Source: Legionella yabuuchiae (lineage in GTDB: Bacteria > Pseudomonadota > Gammaproteobacteria > Legionellales > Legionellaceae). Taken from it: 64,000 bases of DNA. Positions 10,001-17,231 of this stretch are shown here, piece by piece. Each line of letters starts with the position of its first letter. The first letter of the stretch is position 1. The DNA is taken from assembly GCF_900640115.1 (NCBI RefSeq), contig NZ_CAAAIW010000003.1:62001-126000 (forward strand). The letters are read 5' to 3'. Made by a program: the position numbers and the translations under genes. The notes beneath the pieces were generated by a model, which had not been told where the DNA came from, made no database searches, and was given only the letters and a program-made list of their open reading frames with translations.

Positions 10001-11434
10001 ATTGTTTCCGGAAGCTCCAATAAACGCCAATAGACTTGAAAATCCTTCGCCAGTAAAAATTTCTTGTCCTAACGTTGCGGCGGATAAAGTAGGACTTAAA
10101 TCACCAGAAAAGCTATTAAAGTAACTTCCTGGCACTTGATCGCTATCATAAGTAGGATAGATATCGCTTATTACAAGCATATTCGCTTTAGAGCAACGAG
10201 GATAGAGACTATAAGGGTTTTGCCAGGCAGGTTTGGGGAGATTTAGCGAAGCATCTGTGCCACTGGAGTAATCAAAAGAGCTCGTTGGGGTTGCTTTCCC
10301 CGCAAAATATCTCGTGGCCTCATACATCATTTCCGCTAAGGGGTTCCCCCACATTTGACACTCGCCATTATTAATATTTCTCGTCGTTATCCATCCGCAA
10401 GTGTAGGTATAATCGGTTTGAAATCCAGTGACAGTTAAACGATCAATCGTGGCGATAATCCCGCTCACGTTGGTAAATTGTCCTGTAGCCAGATCAATTT
10501 CATCGGTAATGGAAGAAATATTTTTACGAACCACACCTCCTTGCAAATTATTGGTGTAAGTTCCAGTCAGTAACCCAAAATACATGGACTCATTTTCACC
10601 AAAGGTTTGAAGTAATCCAACCGGTTTATAATTGCCTGACGCATAAGGTTGGCAATTGGATTCAAGACCAACAGCAGAGTCACATACTTTTACTCGAACC
10701 ACATAATCTGTAATGTTTGAAAGAGTAGGACCAGTGCTGCCATTTAAAGCACGACTGTCAGCGACTGGTCGCTCGATACTGACCCACTCCCAAATACGAT
10801 AAGGTTGATTTAAAGACACACGAAGTAATGGCAGCCCCGTGCCATTTCGCAATGTTGTGTTGGCAAATAAATGATAACTACCGGAGGAGGGCGTGGTTAA
10901 CGGGGTATAATCACTAATATTGTACCCATCAACGGATAAGCTTTGATATTCCTTACCCCAACTATGGCCATCTTGTGGGATATACGTGCGCTGTAGAATG
11001 GTATCGGTTGAGCTATCGACGGAGCGATAGCCACCATACAGAACTTTTCGCAACGCATCCAAGCGAGCCGTGGTGAGATAGTTTAAAAAATTACCACTCC
11101 AGTTTCCTGAGCAAGTTTTAGTGGCGGTTACTGAAACCGGATAAAAATACTGATTGCCGCTATCATAGGCATAACATTTATAACTATCGAAATAACCAAA
11201 GTAATCAATGCTGGGTTTGAAACGAATATCTACTACGCCATCACCATCCATATCGGTTGCATCGTTGTACGCTTCAAAATACAACTTATGATCGCGACTC
11301 ACCACCAGCATCGTTAGTGGAGGGACGCTATCGGTCAAGAACAGTGGCGTCTGGGATAAATCAAGTGGTGCCGCATAGACCGAGCTTTGAATGAGCGCAA
11401 TACTTAGACCCAATGAGAGAAGATAACGGTTCAC
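7091..11434 (-). CDS. pilY1: Type IV pilus tip/biogenesis protein PilY1
   Basis: A 1447-residue secreted protein with a signal peptide ending near Ala21-Ala22. A calcium-loop-like segment (DMDGDGVVD, near residue 61) follows the N-terminus. The C-terminal third is the PilY1 beta-propeller, recognisable by VLYVGANDGMLHAFNATTG and the repeated strand pattern after it; a second Asp-rich loop (DLDGDGKFTTGD) lies near the end. PilY1 caps the type IV pilus with the minor pilins and acts in adhesion and mechanosensing. I see no N-terminal vWA domain like that of Pseudomonas PilY1. The start is GTG, one base inside the pilX stop (TAGTG), with a strong GGGAGGAG ribosome-binding site. It is last in the pilV-W-X-Y1 operon. 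Confidence 0.95.
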   Translation of the reverse strand: MNRYLLSLGLSIALIQSSVYAAPLDLSQTPLFLTDSVPPLTMLVVSRDHKLYFEAYNDATDMDGDGVVDIRFKPSIDYFGYFDSYKCYAYDSGNQYFYPVSVTATKTCSGNWSGNFLNYLTTARLDALRKVLYGGYRSVDSSTDTILQRTYIPQDGHSWGKEYQSLSVDGYNISDYTPLTTPSSGSYHLFANTTLRNGTGLPLLRVSLNQPYRIWEWVSIERPVADSRALNGSTGPTLSNITDYVVRVKVCDSAVGLESNCQPYASGNYKPVGLLQTFGENESMYFGLLTGTYTNNLQGGVVRKNISSITDEIDLATGQFTNVSGIIATIDRLTVTGFQTDYTYTCGWITTRNINNGECQMWGNPLAEMMYEATRYFAGKATPTSSFDYSSGTDASLNLPKPAWQNPYSLYPRCSKANMLVISDIYPTYDSDQVPGSYFNSFSGDLSPTLSAATLGQEIFTGEGFSSLLAFIGASGNNSDGAPTPKTVTSFGNIRGLAPHDANSEGSYYPASVAYYGWTNDVSSAQGTQTIKSLMVGLSSPSPEITFNVGGKQISIIPFGKSVKGFSINATQGQYQPTNNIVDFYIESLSSTGGVFRVNFEDVQQGADFDMDAIVKYTVTVNSNNTLTVQLETIYSAGSITQHMGYVISGTTEDGVYLEVRDSDTSETSDIDYFLDTPPGQLPGQGWQDGTALPITTSRTFTPNSTGTIATLFNSPLFYSAKWGGFTDKNNNNIPDLTSEFDTTGTGSPDNYFLVTNATTLQEQLAKAFNMIIDQTGSFSSAALSSGFLSTGTKIYQAIFRTKDWSGQLLAYAIDQTTGDILLTGTGPGGSEWDAAEKLNTQNYDTGRKIITYKPSTGVGVPFRWPTNPASPSSSEIDTTQTTLLNINPVSGLNDALGSDRLEFLRGNQAQEVQNGGTFRDRSTLLGDIINSAPVVIGIPEQQYPSIWPGTSPENNSPYDTFRQANLNRQPVLYVGANDGMLHAFNATTGSELLAYVPSKVYSNLPLLTSQDYSHHYYVDGSPTVIDVFINNQWRTILAAGLNGGGQAIYALDVTNPASFSESVAASIVKWEFTDLNDVDLGYTYSQPSIVRLANGEWAAIFGNGYNNTEVDGHVSTTGNAVIYIVNIDTGALIKKFDTGVGMSADPLGLSRPNGMASPAVIDMDGNSIADRIYAGDLFGNVWKIDISSTNVSQWDFSFKSGSTPLPLFVAKDSSGNRQPITIKPTVSNLVNNPSGIQVYIGTGKYLENSDKTDLSVQSIYALRDASTTVISGRAELRQQTILQQQDGVRVTSNNLLANNDRGWYMDLIVNNNPEGERIVSNMLFASNKIIFSTLIPTSDPCDFGGEGWLMELDAFTGTRLNYNVFDLDGDGKFTTGDSVTYSDGGQTLQVSPSGVQSQVGLIATPSILSAGDVEYKYLSGTSGTIQKVGENPGLDRYGRQSWRQLQ

Positions 11435-11964
11435 TAGAATCTCCTCCCTAACGTGGTTTGCAATATCGTGACGGACTCGTCAGAAGAGCCTGTTCCCCGA
11501 GAGGTAATCTGGTAATAAAATACACCGGTACTTTTAATGGATGAGTCACCTATGACCAGAGAGTCTGGAATAAACTCTAGAAATTCAATGATGTATTTGG
11601 GTGAAGAATTAATATGTTCCAAATCAGTATTATAGGTTGCGGCATTAGAGTTCCACCAACTGCTGGTTTGAGCTGTGATATCCGTATTCTGTAATATCGT
11701 CTGTACGCAGGGGAAAGAAGAACAGGTGGTTACGACAGGAGGTTGGGTGGTGAGGCCTAATAACCATTCCTCTCCTGCCATTAATGCCGATTCAGCAGCA
11801 CTAAAGGATAACTCCTTATCCTGTAAATTCGATGACATTTTTTCCTGCATCTGCGTCACGTGCATCGCGCTTATCCCAAGTAATGAAACCACAAATAAGA
11901 GGATTAGGGTTACCGCAAGCGTTGCTCCTTGTTGCAAGGTTGTTACTTTTAAACTCTTGATCAT
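11434..11964 (-). CDS. pilX: Minor type IV pilin PilX
   Basis: The 176-residue product begins with a short leader and the prepilin site G13|A14 (QQG-ATLAV) before a hydrophobic helix (VTLILLFVVSLLGISAMHV). MQEKMSSNLQDKELSFSAAESAL follows in two blocks, typical of PilX_N proteins. As is usual for this group, residue +5 is not Glu (Val18), matching a GspK-like position in the minor pilin tip. The chosen start at 11964 overlaps the pilW stop as ATGA; an in-frame extension upstream to 12006 would run into pilW and lacks support. It is needed, with PilV, PilW and PilY1, to prime pilus assembly at the inner membrane. Confidence 0.92.
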   Translation of the reverse strand: MIKSLKVTTLQQGATLAVTLILLFVVSLLGISAMHVTQMQEKMSSNLQDKELSFSAAESALMAGEEWLLGLTTQPPVVTTCSSFPCVQTILQNTDITAQTSSWWNSNAATYNTDLEHINSSPKYIIEFLEFIPDSLVIGDSSIKSTGVFYYQITSRGTGSSDESVTILQTTLGRRF

Positions 11965-12968
11965 GATGGCAACCCCCGATTTCTTAACGTAATCAATGTT
12001 TGCCATTCGCGACGTAATTTGCGATCGGTGGAGGAATAGGTGGTGTCATTAAATTGATAAGCTTGGGTTTGATTAGAGACGTTTTCAGTGGTCGCGAATA
12101 AGAGATTAATTCGAAGCGAAATCACCTTGTCCCAATTGTTACTAGTGTTAACTTCGGTGGCCGTTTGAAACGTATCGGCAGCGTAGTCATCATTGGTATC
12201 CACGCCATAGATGACCTTCATGCGTTCAATTCCTTCAACAAGCTCAATTTCATTGCCATCTAAATCTTGACGAACGAGGGCGTAAATAGGTTCATTATTT
12301 GAATTTGTTCGGCCGGTATCCTTGACATAAAATGCAAAATACACAAAGCGCATTATGTGAGCCCCTGCTTTATAAGCGGCAGAAAGGTCATTGGTGGTGT
12401 TATTACTCGTGGTATGTGTAATCGCGGTTGCATTAGTGTTGCTCCCTGCAATAAATATGTCGCCTGTATTACAGCTACTGATCATTATTACTTCTCCGGC
12501 AACGATTCCTAATCGGTCATAGACAAGTATCGGATTATTTTTTCGAACCATATCTGCTCGCAACTGAACGTTCGTACGAGAGGCTCTTCGAACTTCAATC
12601 ACATCGCTGTTTGCGATGGCTTTACCACTTAGATTGCTTGGAAGTGCGGGACTAAACGAGGCGCTTAAGCCATCATAGCCATAAACTGGTGTGTCAAAAA
12701 CTAACGCTGGTGAGGGATTTGTGACAATATTAGTCATATCAACTAGGTGGCTATTCGGACATCCTTGATACCCAGCCATACGAATTTCTTTATTTAAAAA
12801 GTGAATTGCATAGCGAGCGTTTTCCTGTAATCGGGCGAGACTGTCTTGGACTTTAAATGTGGTTTTATTGGTTAGATAAACCGCCCCAGCCGTTGCAAGT
12901 AATACCCCCCCTAAGGTTATGCTTATCATAAATTCAACAATAGAAAATCCTTTGTGTAAGAGGCTCAT
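11961..12968 (-). CDS. pilW: Minor type IV pilin PilW
   Basis: The 335-residue protein starts MSLLHKG|FSIVEFMIS: a type IV prepilin leader cleaved after Gly7, with Glu at +5 (residue 12) and a hydrophobic helix. A conserved PilW segment follows (LQENARYAIHFLNKEIRMAGYQGC, split around residues 40-63). Its length is normal for PilW. The start at 12968 overlaps the pilV stop as ATGA. A longer in-frame start at 12992 exists but would place extra residues before the leader. It acts in the inner-membrane pilin complex that initiates pilus assembly. Confidence 0.94.
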   Translation of the reverse strand: MSLLHKGFSIVEFMISITLGGVLLATAGAVYLTNKTTFKVQDSLARLQENARYAIHFLNKEIRMAGYQGCPNSHLVDMTNIVTNPSPALVFDTPVYGYDGLSASFSPALPSNLSGKAIANSDVIEVRRASRTNVQLRADMVRKNNPILVYDRLGIVAGEVIMISSCNTGDIFIAGSNTNATAITHTTSNNTTNDLSAAYKAGAHIMRFVYFAFYVKDTGRTNSNNEPIYALVRQDLDGNEIELVEGIERMKVIYGVDTNDDYAADTFQTATEVNTSNNWDKVISLRINLLFATTENVSNQTQAYQFNDTTYSSTDRKLRREWQTLITLRNRGLPS

Positions 12969-13447
12969 AATTGCACCTCCACGGTTAGACAAGTTAAGTC
13001 TACCTGCGGGTTTGCACCACAGCCAAGGCCGGTTGCCCCAGTACGATTATTGTCCCAATGTACCGTAATGGTATGCGTACTGCCATTATTTGTGACCGTA
13101 CCTTGTCCTGAGGGCAGCAATTCGGAGTTATAACTGTTCCATATATGTGCATCGCGCTGAGCGATTTGAGAGCTTGAGCAATTAGAACAGGCCGGATCTG
13201 GGGGAATACCAGAAATAGCGTTGTAATGACCAGCCTCAACCCCAGCATAATTCGCGCGCATGCTGTCGATCATGTTGTTGACTTGTGCGATGGCAATGGA
13301 TCGCAAATGAGCAGAATGATTATAGCGAATCATATTCAGCTGCATAGCGGCGATACCAAGCAAGCCGATGGCAAGTACCACGACGCTAATCAACACTTCC
13401 AACAAACTGAAAGCGGCTTGGTTATGAATACTCTTAATTATACGCAT
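12965..13447 (-). CDS. pilV: Minor type IV pilin PilV
   Basis: The 160-residue prepilin has a 12-residue basic leader, then FSLLEVLISVVVLAIGLLG, with Glu at +5 after the cleavage point. The residue before the cleavage site is Ala12 rather than the usual Gly (QAA|FSLLE); prepilin peptidase accepts Ala in some substrates. PilV/GspI features continue with LGIAAMQLNMIRYNHSA. It is first in the pilV-W-X-Y1 operon and all four genes are joined by 1- or 4-base overlaps. No fimU/fimT gene precedes it and no major pilin gene follows pilY1, so those must lie elsewhere. Confidence 0.93.
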   Translation of the reverse strand: MRIIKSIHNQAAFSLLEVLISVVVLAIGLLGIAAMQLNMIRYNHSAHLRSIAIAQVNNMIDSMRANYAGVEAGHYNAISGIPPDPACSNCSSSQIAQRDAHIWNSYNSELLPSGQGTVTNNGSTHTITVHWDNNRTGATGLGCGANPQVDLTCLTVEVQL

Positions 13448-13549
13448 CTATAAAATCCACTACTTATTAATAAAGATAGTGCATTTTTCATGCCTTTGTA
13501 TAATTAAAGAGCAAAAAAATATTTGGATCTCGGAATTCGCTATACGAAA

Positions 13550-13572
13550 TCCCGCAGTTTCAGACCGCGGGA
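13550..13572. repeat. GC-rich hairpin upstream of pilV
   Basis: TCCCGC and GCGGGA form a perfect 6-bp stem around an 11-base loop in the 195-base gap between pilV and the HPD-motif gene. No T-run follows directly on either strand. It may end transcription of the upstream minus-strand gene, but this is weak. Confidence 0.3.
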
Positions 13573-13642
13573 GCTAAGGATATTTATTACTGAAACCGAC
13601 TTTCATCGGTATTTCTGCTGTTTGTTAGCTAGAGCTAGGAGA

Positions 13643-14995
13643 TTATGCCGTAGCCGTAGGCGGCTGAGGAATGTCAGAACTAGAAGGCGTTCTGCTTGGA
13701 GGCTTCTGAAATAGACCAATTCCTGGAGTGTGTCCTAACGTGTCAGAGGGAGCTGCAGGGTTAGTATTAGGGGCATTCGTATCTCCCTTCAAATATCCAA
13801 GCATTAACATGGATGAATTTGGTGGTTCTGCTTCATTACTAGGTGTTTCTGCTTTGGTAAAGGCAGTCGATGAGAACCAGGCATTTAAAGCACGTAACCC
13901 ATCTAAACTATATAAAGGAGCATTTAAGACCGCATGGCCTATCACATAAGCGGATCTCAAAATAGAGGTTAGGGCGATGTTTATGGCCGCATTAACGGAT
14001 TGAATCATCCTTGTCGCTCCAACAATCGCGAGTACAATCGGAGTGAGAGTCGCTAATAAGCCTCGTCCTAGTAAAGAAAATGCTACATTAAAAAAACCTT
14101 GTGGTAATGGTTTAACAATTGAATTCAATAAAGCCTCGGTGATGATTAGTAAATACCGAGATATGGGAATAGCAATATAGCGCTTTATATCATTGTTAAG
14201 TTCATTTTCGGATGTTGATTTCAGTTCGGCTTCAGGGAGCTCTTTTTGCTTGTTCTTTTTTATTATTGTCAGTAAAATTATATCTAAAAGCTCTTGATCG
14301 CCTGTTTCAGAGTTATTCAAATGAATTTCGTCTTGTGTAAAAACAAATAAGAATCCATATATTTCTCGCTGGACGTTGAGATACCTTTTAGTTGCTAGCT
14401 CAAATGTTTCAGGACTGTCTTCAAAGTCATTTATTTCTTTGTTAATAGCACCACCAGTGAGTAGATTAGCTATTTGAACGGCAAAGTAAGCCGGTGCTTT
14501 AATCAATAATGATGCCAAATTTAAAGCAGTTTGGACAATAGTATCACTAAGGAGAACTAGGGATGAAAGGGCTAAAGAAATTATTCTAGCAATCAGATTA
14601 AAGGGGGCTGAATATCTTTTATATTCGGAGGACATTCTTAATAATTTGTTCCTCATCGACTCAGGTCGTATTGGTGGAGCTTGAATTAGAGAGGCTTCAG
14701 TTTGCTTAGTACTCTGAAGAACCTGCATGGGCAAATCGATGGCATCATTATCTCGCAGATACTTTGCAAAAAAAGTCTGGCTGGATATTAACTTATCAGG
14801 GTGTACTTCGAGTGCTAATTTTTTATAAAACTCGTGATGTTGATTTTCAGGAATGTTCTGAAAAGCCTCTTCAAAGCAAGTCTTCAATGTATCCTGGAGC
14901 TCGGGCTTATAAAAGGGTTTGTTTGATAAAGCGCGAGTCCGCGTTTCGAGGTTACGAGTAATGCCCCTGACGAGTTCAGGGATTGAAGTTGTCAT
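13643..14995 (-). CDS. Membrane protein with a J-domain-like HPD motif; effector candidate
   Basis: A 450-residue protein I cannot assign to a named family. Residues about 40-75 contain FYKKLALEVHPDKL, which matches helix II and the HPD loop of J domains (HPD at 65-67), the element that stimulates Hsp70 ATPase. Two hydrophobic regions follow (about 130-185 and 290-370) with several possible membrane helices. The last 70 residues are rich in Pro, Ser, Thr and Asn. There is no Gly/Phe region or zinc domain, so it is not DnaJ. The start ATG has a GAGGG ribosome-binding site. Eukaryote-like modules with a disordered tail are common in Legionella type IV effectors; secretion is inference only. Confidence 0.7.
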   Translation of the reverse strand: MTTSIPELVRGITRNLETRTRALSNKPFYKPELQDTLKTCFEEAFQNIPENQHHEFYKKLALEVHPDKLISSQTFFAKYLRDNDAIDLPMQVLQSTKQTEASLIQAPPIRPESMRNKLLRMSSEYKRYSAPFNLIARIISLALSSLVLLSDTIVQTALNLASLLIKAPAYFAVQIANLLTGGAINKEINDFEDSPETFELATKRYLNVQREIYGFLFVFTQDEIHLNNSETGDQELLDIILLTIIKKNKQKELPEAELKSTSENELNNDIKRYIAIPISRYLLIITEALLNSIVKPLPQGFFNVAFSLLGRGLLATLTPIVLAIVGATRMIQSVNAAINIALTSILRSAYVIGHAVLNAPLYSLDGLRALNAWFSSTAFTKAETPSNEAEPPNSSMLMLGYLKGDTNAPNTNPAAPSDTLGHTPGIGLFQKPPSRTPSSSDIPQPPTATA

Positions 14996-15020
14996 TTGAA
15001 AAGCCCTCTACAATATTGAT

Positions 15021-15079
15021 CAAAAAATGATTGACTGCGCATAATATATACATTTATTTGCGCAGTCAATCATTTTTTG
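15021..15079. terminator. Perfect 21-bp inverted repeat downstream of suhB
   Basis: The arm at 15021-15041 (core ATGATTGACTGCGCA) is the exact complement of the arm at 15059-15079, with a 17-base AT-only loop apart from one C. The outer ends are A6 and T6, so on either strand the stem ends in a U-run. This fits a strong bidirectional terminator for suhB (minus strand). Its length and perfection also allow a miniature mobile element. It lies 26 bases upstream of the start of the HPD-motif gene. Confidence 0.6.
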
Positions 15080-15238
15080 CTCCATTCATTTTTGTTCCCT
15101 TCATTATTTAATGAAATCTGTAAATGATTAGAATGACTCATTGAAAAGCTTTTTGTGAAAGCATTCTTTGGCATTATTTTACACGATGCACCTATCGCAT
15201 TTTGAAGTTGATTGGATATACGGGTTGTAATTTTATTC

Positions 15239-16030
15239 CTATTGAGCGCCAATAACAGGATTAATCGTTTGAAGTAAGGATTTAAAAATCTTAGGATTGC
15301 CTGCAATAACATCGCCGTGTTTCAAGAAATGTTCGCCACCTAATGGATCACTGATTAATCCACCAGCTTCTTGCACCAATAAAGCGCCAGCTGCTATATC
15401 CCAAGGCTTTAAACCAAACTCCCAAAACCCATCCAGACGGCCACTGGCCACATAGGCTAGATCCAATGCAGCAGATCCTGTGCGCCTAAACCCCGCGCAT
15501 TTACCAAAGACCGCTTCAAGGGTAGGGAAATAACGCTTGGCAATTTGTTCATTGCGCATGGTGAATCCCGTGCCTAGCATCGCGGCAGATAATTGGGATT
15601 GTTTGGATACCCGAATACGGCGATCGTTTAATCGTGCACCACCGCCACGACTGGCGCTGAAACATTCATGGCGCAGTGGGTCATAAACAATTCCATGCTC
15701 AATGCGGTTTTTAACACGAATGGCGATGGATACCGCGAAAAATGGGAATCCATGCAGGTAGTTATTCGTGCCATCCAAGGGATCGATAATCCAAACAGTA
15801 TCCGCGCGCTCCTGTTGTACACCACTTTCTTCAGCAATAATTCCATGATCCGGATAAGCTTTGTGAATCGTATTAATGATGGCTTGCTCCGCTTTAACAT
15901 CAACTTCTGAAAAAAACTCTTCCTGACTTTTGGTGGTAATTTTAATTCGATCAAGCTGATCAATATGACGAACAATAATATCACCAGCCTGGCGAGCGGC
16001 GCTGATGCCAATGTTTAATAGTGGATGCAT
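15239..16030 (-). CDS. suhB: Inositol-1-monophosphatase family protein SuhB
   Basis: The 263-residue protein (E. coli SuhB 267) starts MHPLLNIGISAARQAG, as in SuhB. Metal-binding motifs of the family are present: IIAEESG near 64-70, DPLDGTNNY near 83-91 and KPWDIAAGAL near 209-218. SuhB is an Mg-dependent phosphatase that in E. coli also joins the rRNA antitermination complex with Nus factors. A TTG four codons upstream (16042) is open in frame, but the ATG at 16030 matches the family start. It is transcribed toward the strong hairpin at 15021-15079. The 159 bases between its stop and that hairpin hold no gene I can support. Confidence 0.95.
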   Translation of the reverse strand: MHPLLNIGISAARQAGDIIVRHIDQLDRIKITTKSQEEFFSEVDVKAEQAIINTIHKAYPDHGIIAEESGVQQERADTVWIIDPLDGTNNYLHGFPFFAVSIAIRVKNRIEHGIVYDPLRHECFSASRGGGARLNDRRIRVSKQSQLSAAMLGTGFTMRNEQIAKRYFPTLEAVFGKCAGFRRTGSAALDLAYVASGRLDGFWEFGLKPWDIAAGALLVQEAGGLISDPLGGEHFLKHGDVIAGNPKIFKSLLQTINPVIGAQ

Positions 16031-16042
16031 GCAATGACTCAA

Positions 16043-16400
16043 TATTTACAGAAAAGACGAAATTCTACCATATTTTAGCAAATTAGGTATTGATTTTTGT
16101 TATTGTCCATGGCGATCGCTTTAAAACGCGCAAAATATGGGCGGACTAACCGAGCCGCGACCGTCAGGGAGCGGATATGTTAAAGTGCCGCTAAAAATAT
16201 TCGTTCTTTATTTTTAAATAACGCCGTAGGCTCCCCTTGTTCATGAACAACATATTGAATGGTTGCTTCAATTTCTTCTTCTTTTTAAAGATATCGTGAT
16301 TTTTTATACCACTCATGCCTCTTCCTGGAGTCCTTGATGACAACTAGAATATGGTAAACTTAAATTATATTATTTGTATTTTGAATCTGAAGTTAAAACA
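16043..16400. other. Intergenic region between suhB and trmJ
   Basis: This stretch between the divergent suhB and trmJ genes holds a short GC-rich palindromic segment around 16151-16174 (CCGAGCCGCGACC then AGGGAGCGG), possibly a repeat fragment. It also holds the remains of a small minus-strand gene (16180-16316). An AT-rich tract before 16401 presumably carries the trmJ promoter. Nothing else is evident. Confidence 0.5.
16180..16316 (-). pseudogene. Small gene, apparently frameshifted in a run of A
   Basis: On the minus strand an ATG (16316-16314) follows a good ribosome-binding site (AGGAAGAGG). The frame reads MSGIKNHDIFKK and then enters a poor Lys-rich reading. If the run of five A residues just after TTT had six, the frame would continue as EEEIEATIQYVVHEQGEPT then ALFKNKERIFLAAL and stop at 16180. 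The joined product of about 45 residues looks much more protein-like than either single frame. The segment YVVHEQGEPTAL faintly recalls the middle of small Phd/DUF2281-type antitoxins, but it is too short to assign. It could be a true pseudogene or a sequencing error in the homopolymer. Confidence 0.35.
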
Positions 16401-17141
16401 ATGAATCTTGATGCCATTCGAATTATCTTAGTCGAAACCAGTCACCCCGGGAATATTGGGTCAACCGCTCGAGCTATGAAAACCATGGGGTTGAAGCAGT
16501 TGTATCTTGTCTCGCCGAAGTCTTTTCCAGATTCGCGTGCTGTAGAAATGGCAGCAGGGGCTGATGATGTGTTGAATCATGCGATTGTGACAGAAACGCT
16601 TTCTGAAGCGTTAAGCAATTGTCATTTAATTCTTGCCACGAGCGCCAGACCACGAGGCATTGCGCTGCCTGGGTTAACTCCAAAAGAACAGGCAAAATTA
16701 ATAAGTCAGCAATCCGAGGATACAACGGTGGCAATACTGTTTGGACGCGAGCATTCCGGTCTTACCAACGAAGAATTATTGCGCTGTCATTATCATATTA
16801 ATATTCCGAGTAACCCTGATTACAGCTCTTTAAATTTATCGCAGGCGGTTCAAATTATTACCTATGAACTCAGGATGAGGCTTCTCTCGCCTAAGGCCGA
16901 AGTCGAGACCAGTAAAGATTCGTTGGCGAGTGCGGAAGAAATAGAACGGTTTTATGATCATTTAAAATCAATTTTAATTGAGATTGAGTTTCTAAAACCT
17001 TCCAATCCCAGGCGCTTAATGCAACGAATTCGAAGATTGTTTAATCGTTCAAAACTTGAGACTATGGAAATTAATATTTTAAGAGGAATATTAACCCAAA
17101 TCGAGCGAACCATAGAGAAGAAAAATGCCAGCAAGGCTTAA
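16401..17141 (+). CDS. trmJ: tRNA (cytidine/uridine-2'-O-)-methyltransferase TrmJ
   Basis: The 246-residue protein has the length of E. coli TrmJ. The SPOUT fold is marked by ILVETSHPGNIGSTARAMK at the N-terminus, GREHSGLTNEEL near the middle and the knot segment NPDYSSLNLSQAV. TrmJ methylates the 2'-OH of nucleotide 32 in several tRNAs using S-adenosylmethionine. An in-frame TTG at 16374 would add nine residues; the ATG at 16401 fits family starts and is preferred. It lies 90 bases upstream of iscS in the same direction. In many gammaproteobacteria trmJ also precedes the isc genes, but iscR is missing here. Confidence 0.95.
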   Translation: MNLDAIRIILVETSHPGNIGSTARAMKTMGLKQLYLVSPKSFPDSRAVEMAAGADDVLNHAIVTETLSEALSNCHLILATSARPRGIALPGLTPKEQAKLISQQSEDTTVAILFGREHSGLTNEELLRCHYHINIPSNPDYSSLNLSQAVQIITYELRMRLLSPKAEVETSKDSLASAEEIERFYDHLKSILIEIEFLKPSNPRRLMQRIRRLFNRSKLETMEINILRGILTQIERTIEKKNASKA

Positions 17142-17231
17142 CCAGAGTGCTCCTGCTGCGCTTAACTCGATAACCCTACTGAACATCGCAAATGAGAGAA
17201 AAAATAGGCACAGCCTAACAGGAGTTAGTCA

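Noticed and set aside
12969-12992. Upstream in-frame start for pilW
   Set aside because: It would add residues before the prepilin leader and overlap pilV; the ATGA overlap at 12968 fits operon style and leader length.
15070-15312. 80-residue minus-strand frame covering the end of suhB and the gap after it
   Set aside because: Its first part lies inside suhB in another frame, there is no good start or ribosome-binding site for the rest, and it stops within a hairpin arm. It may be a remnant but is not supported as a gene.
16374-16400. TTG start extending trmJ by nine residues
   Set aside because: The ATG at 16401 gives the exact family length and start, and the extension matches no TrmJ N-terminus.
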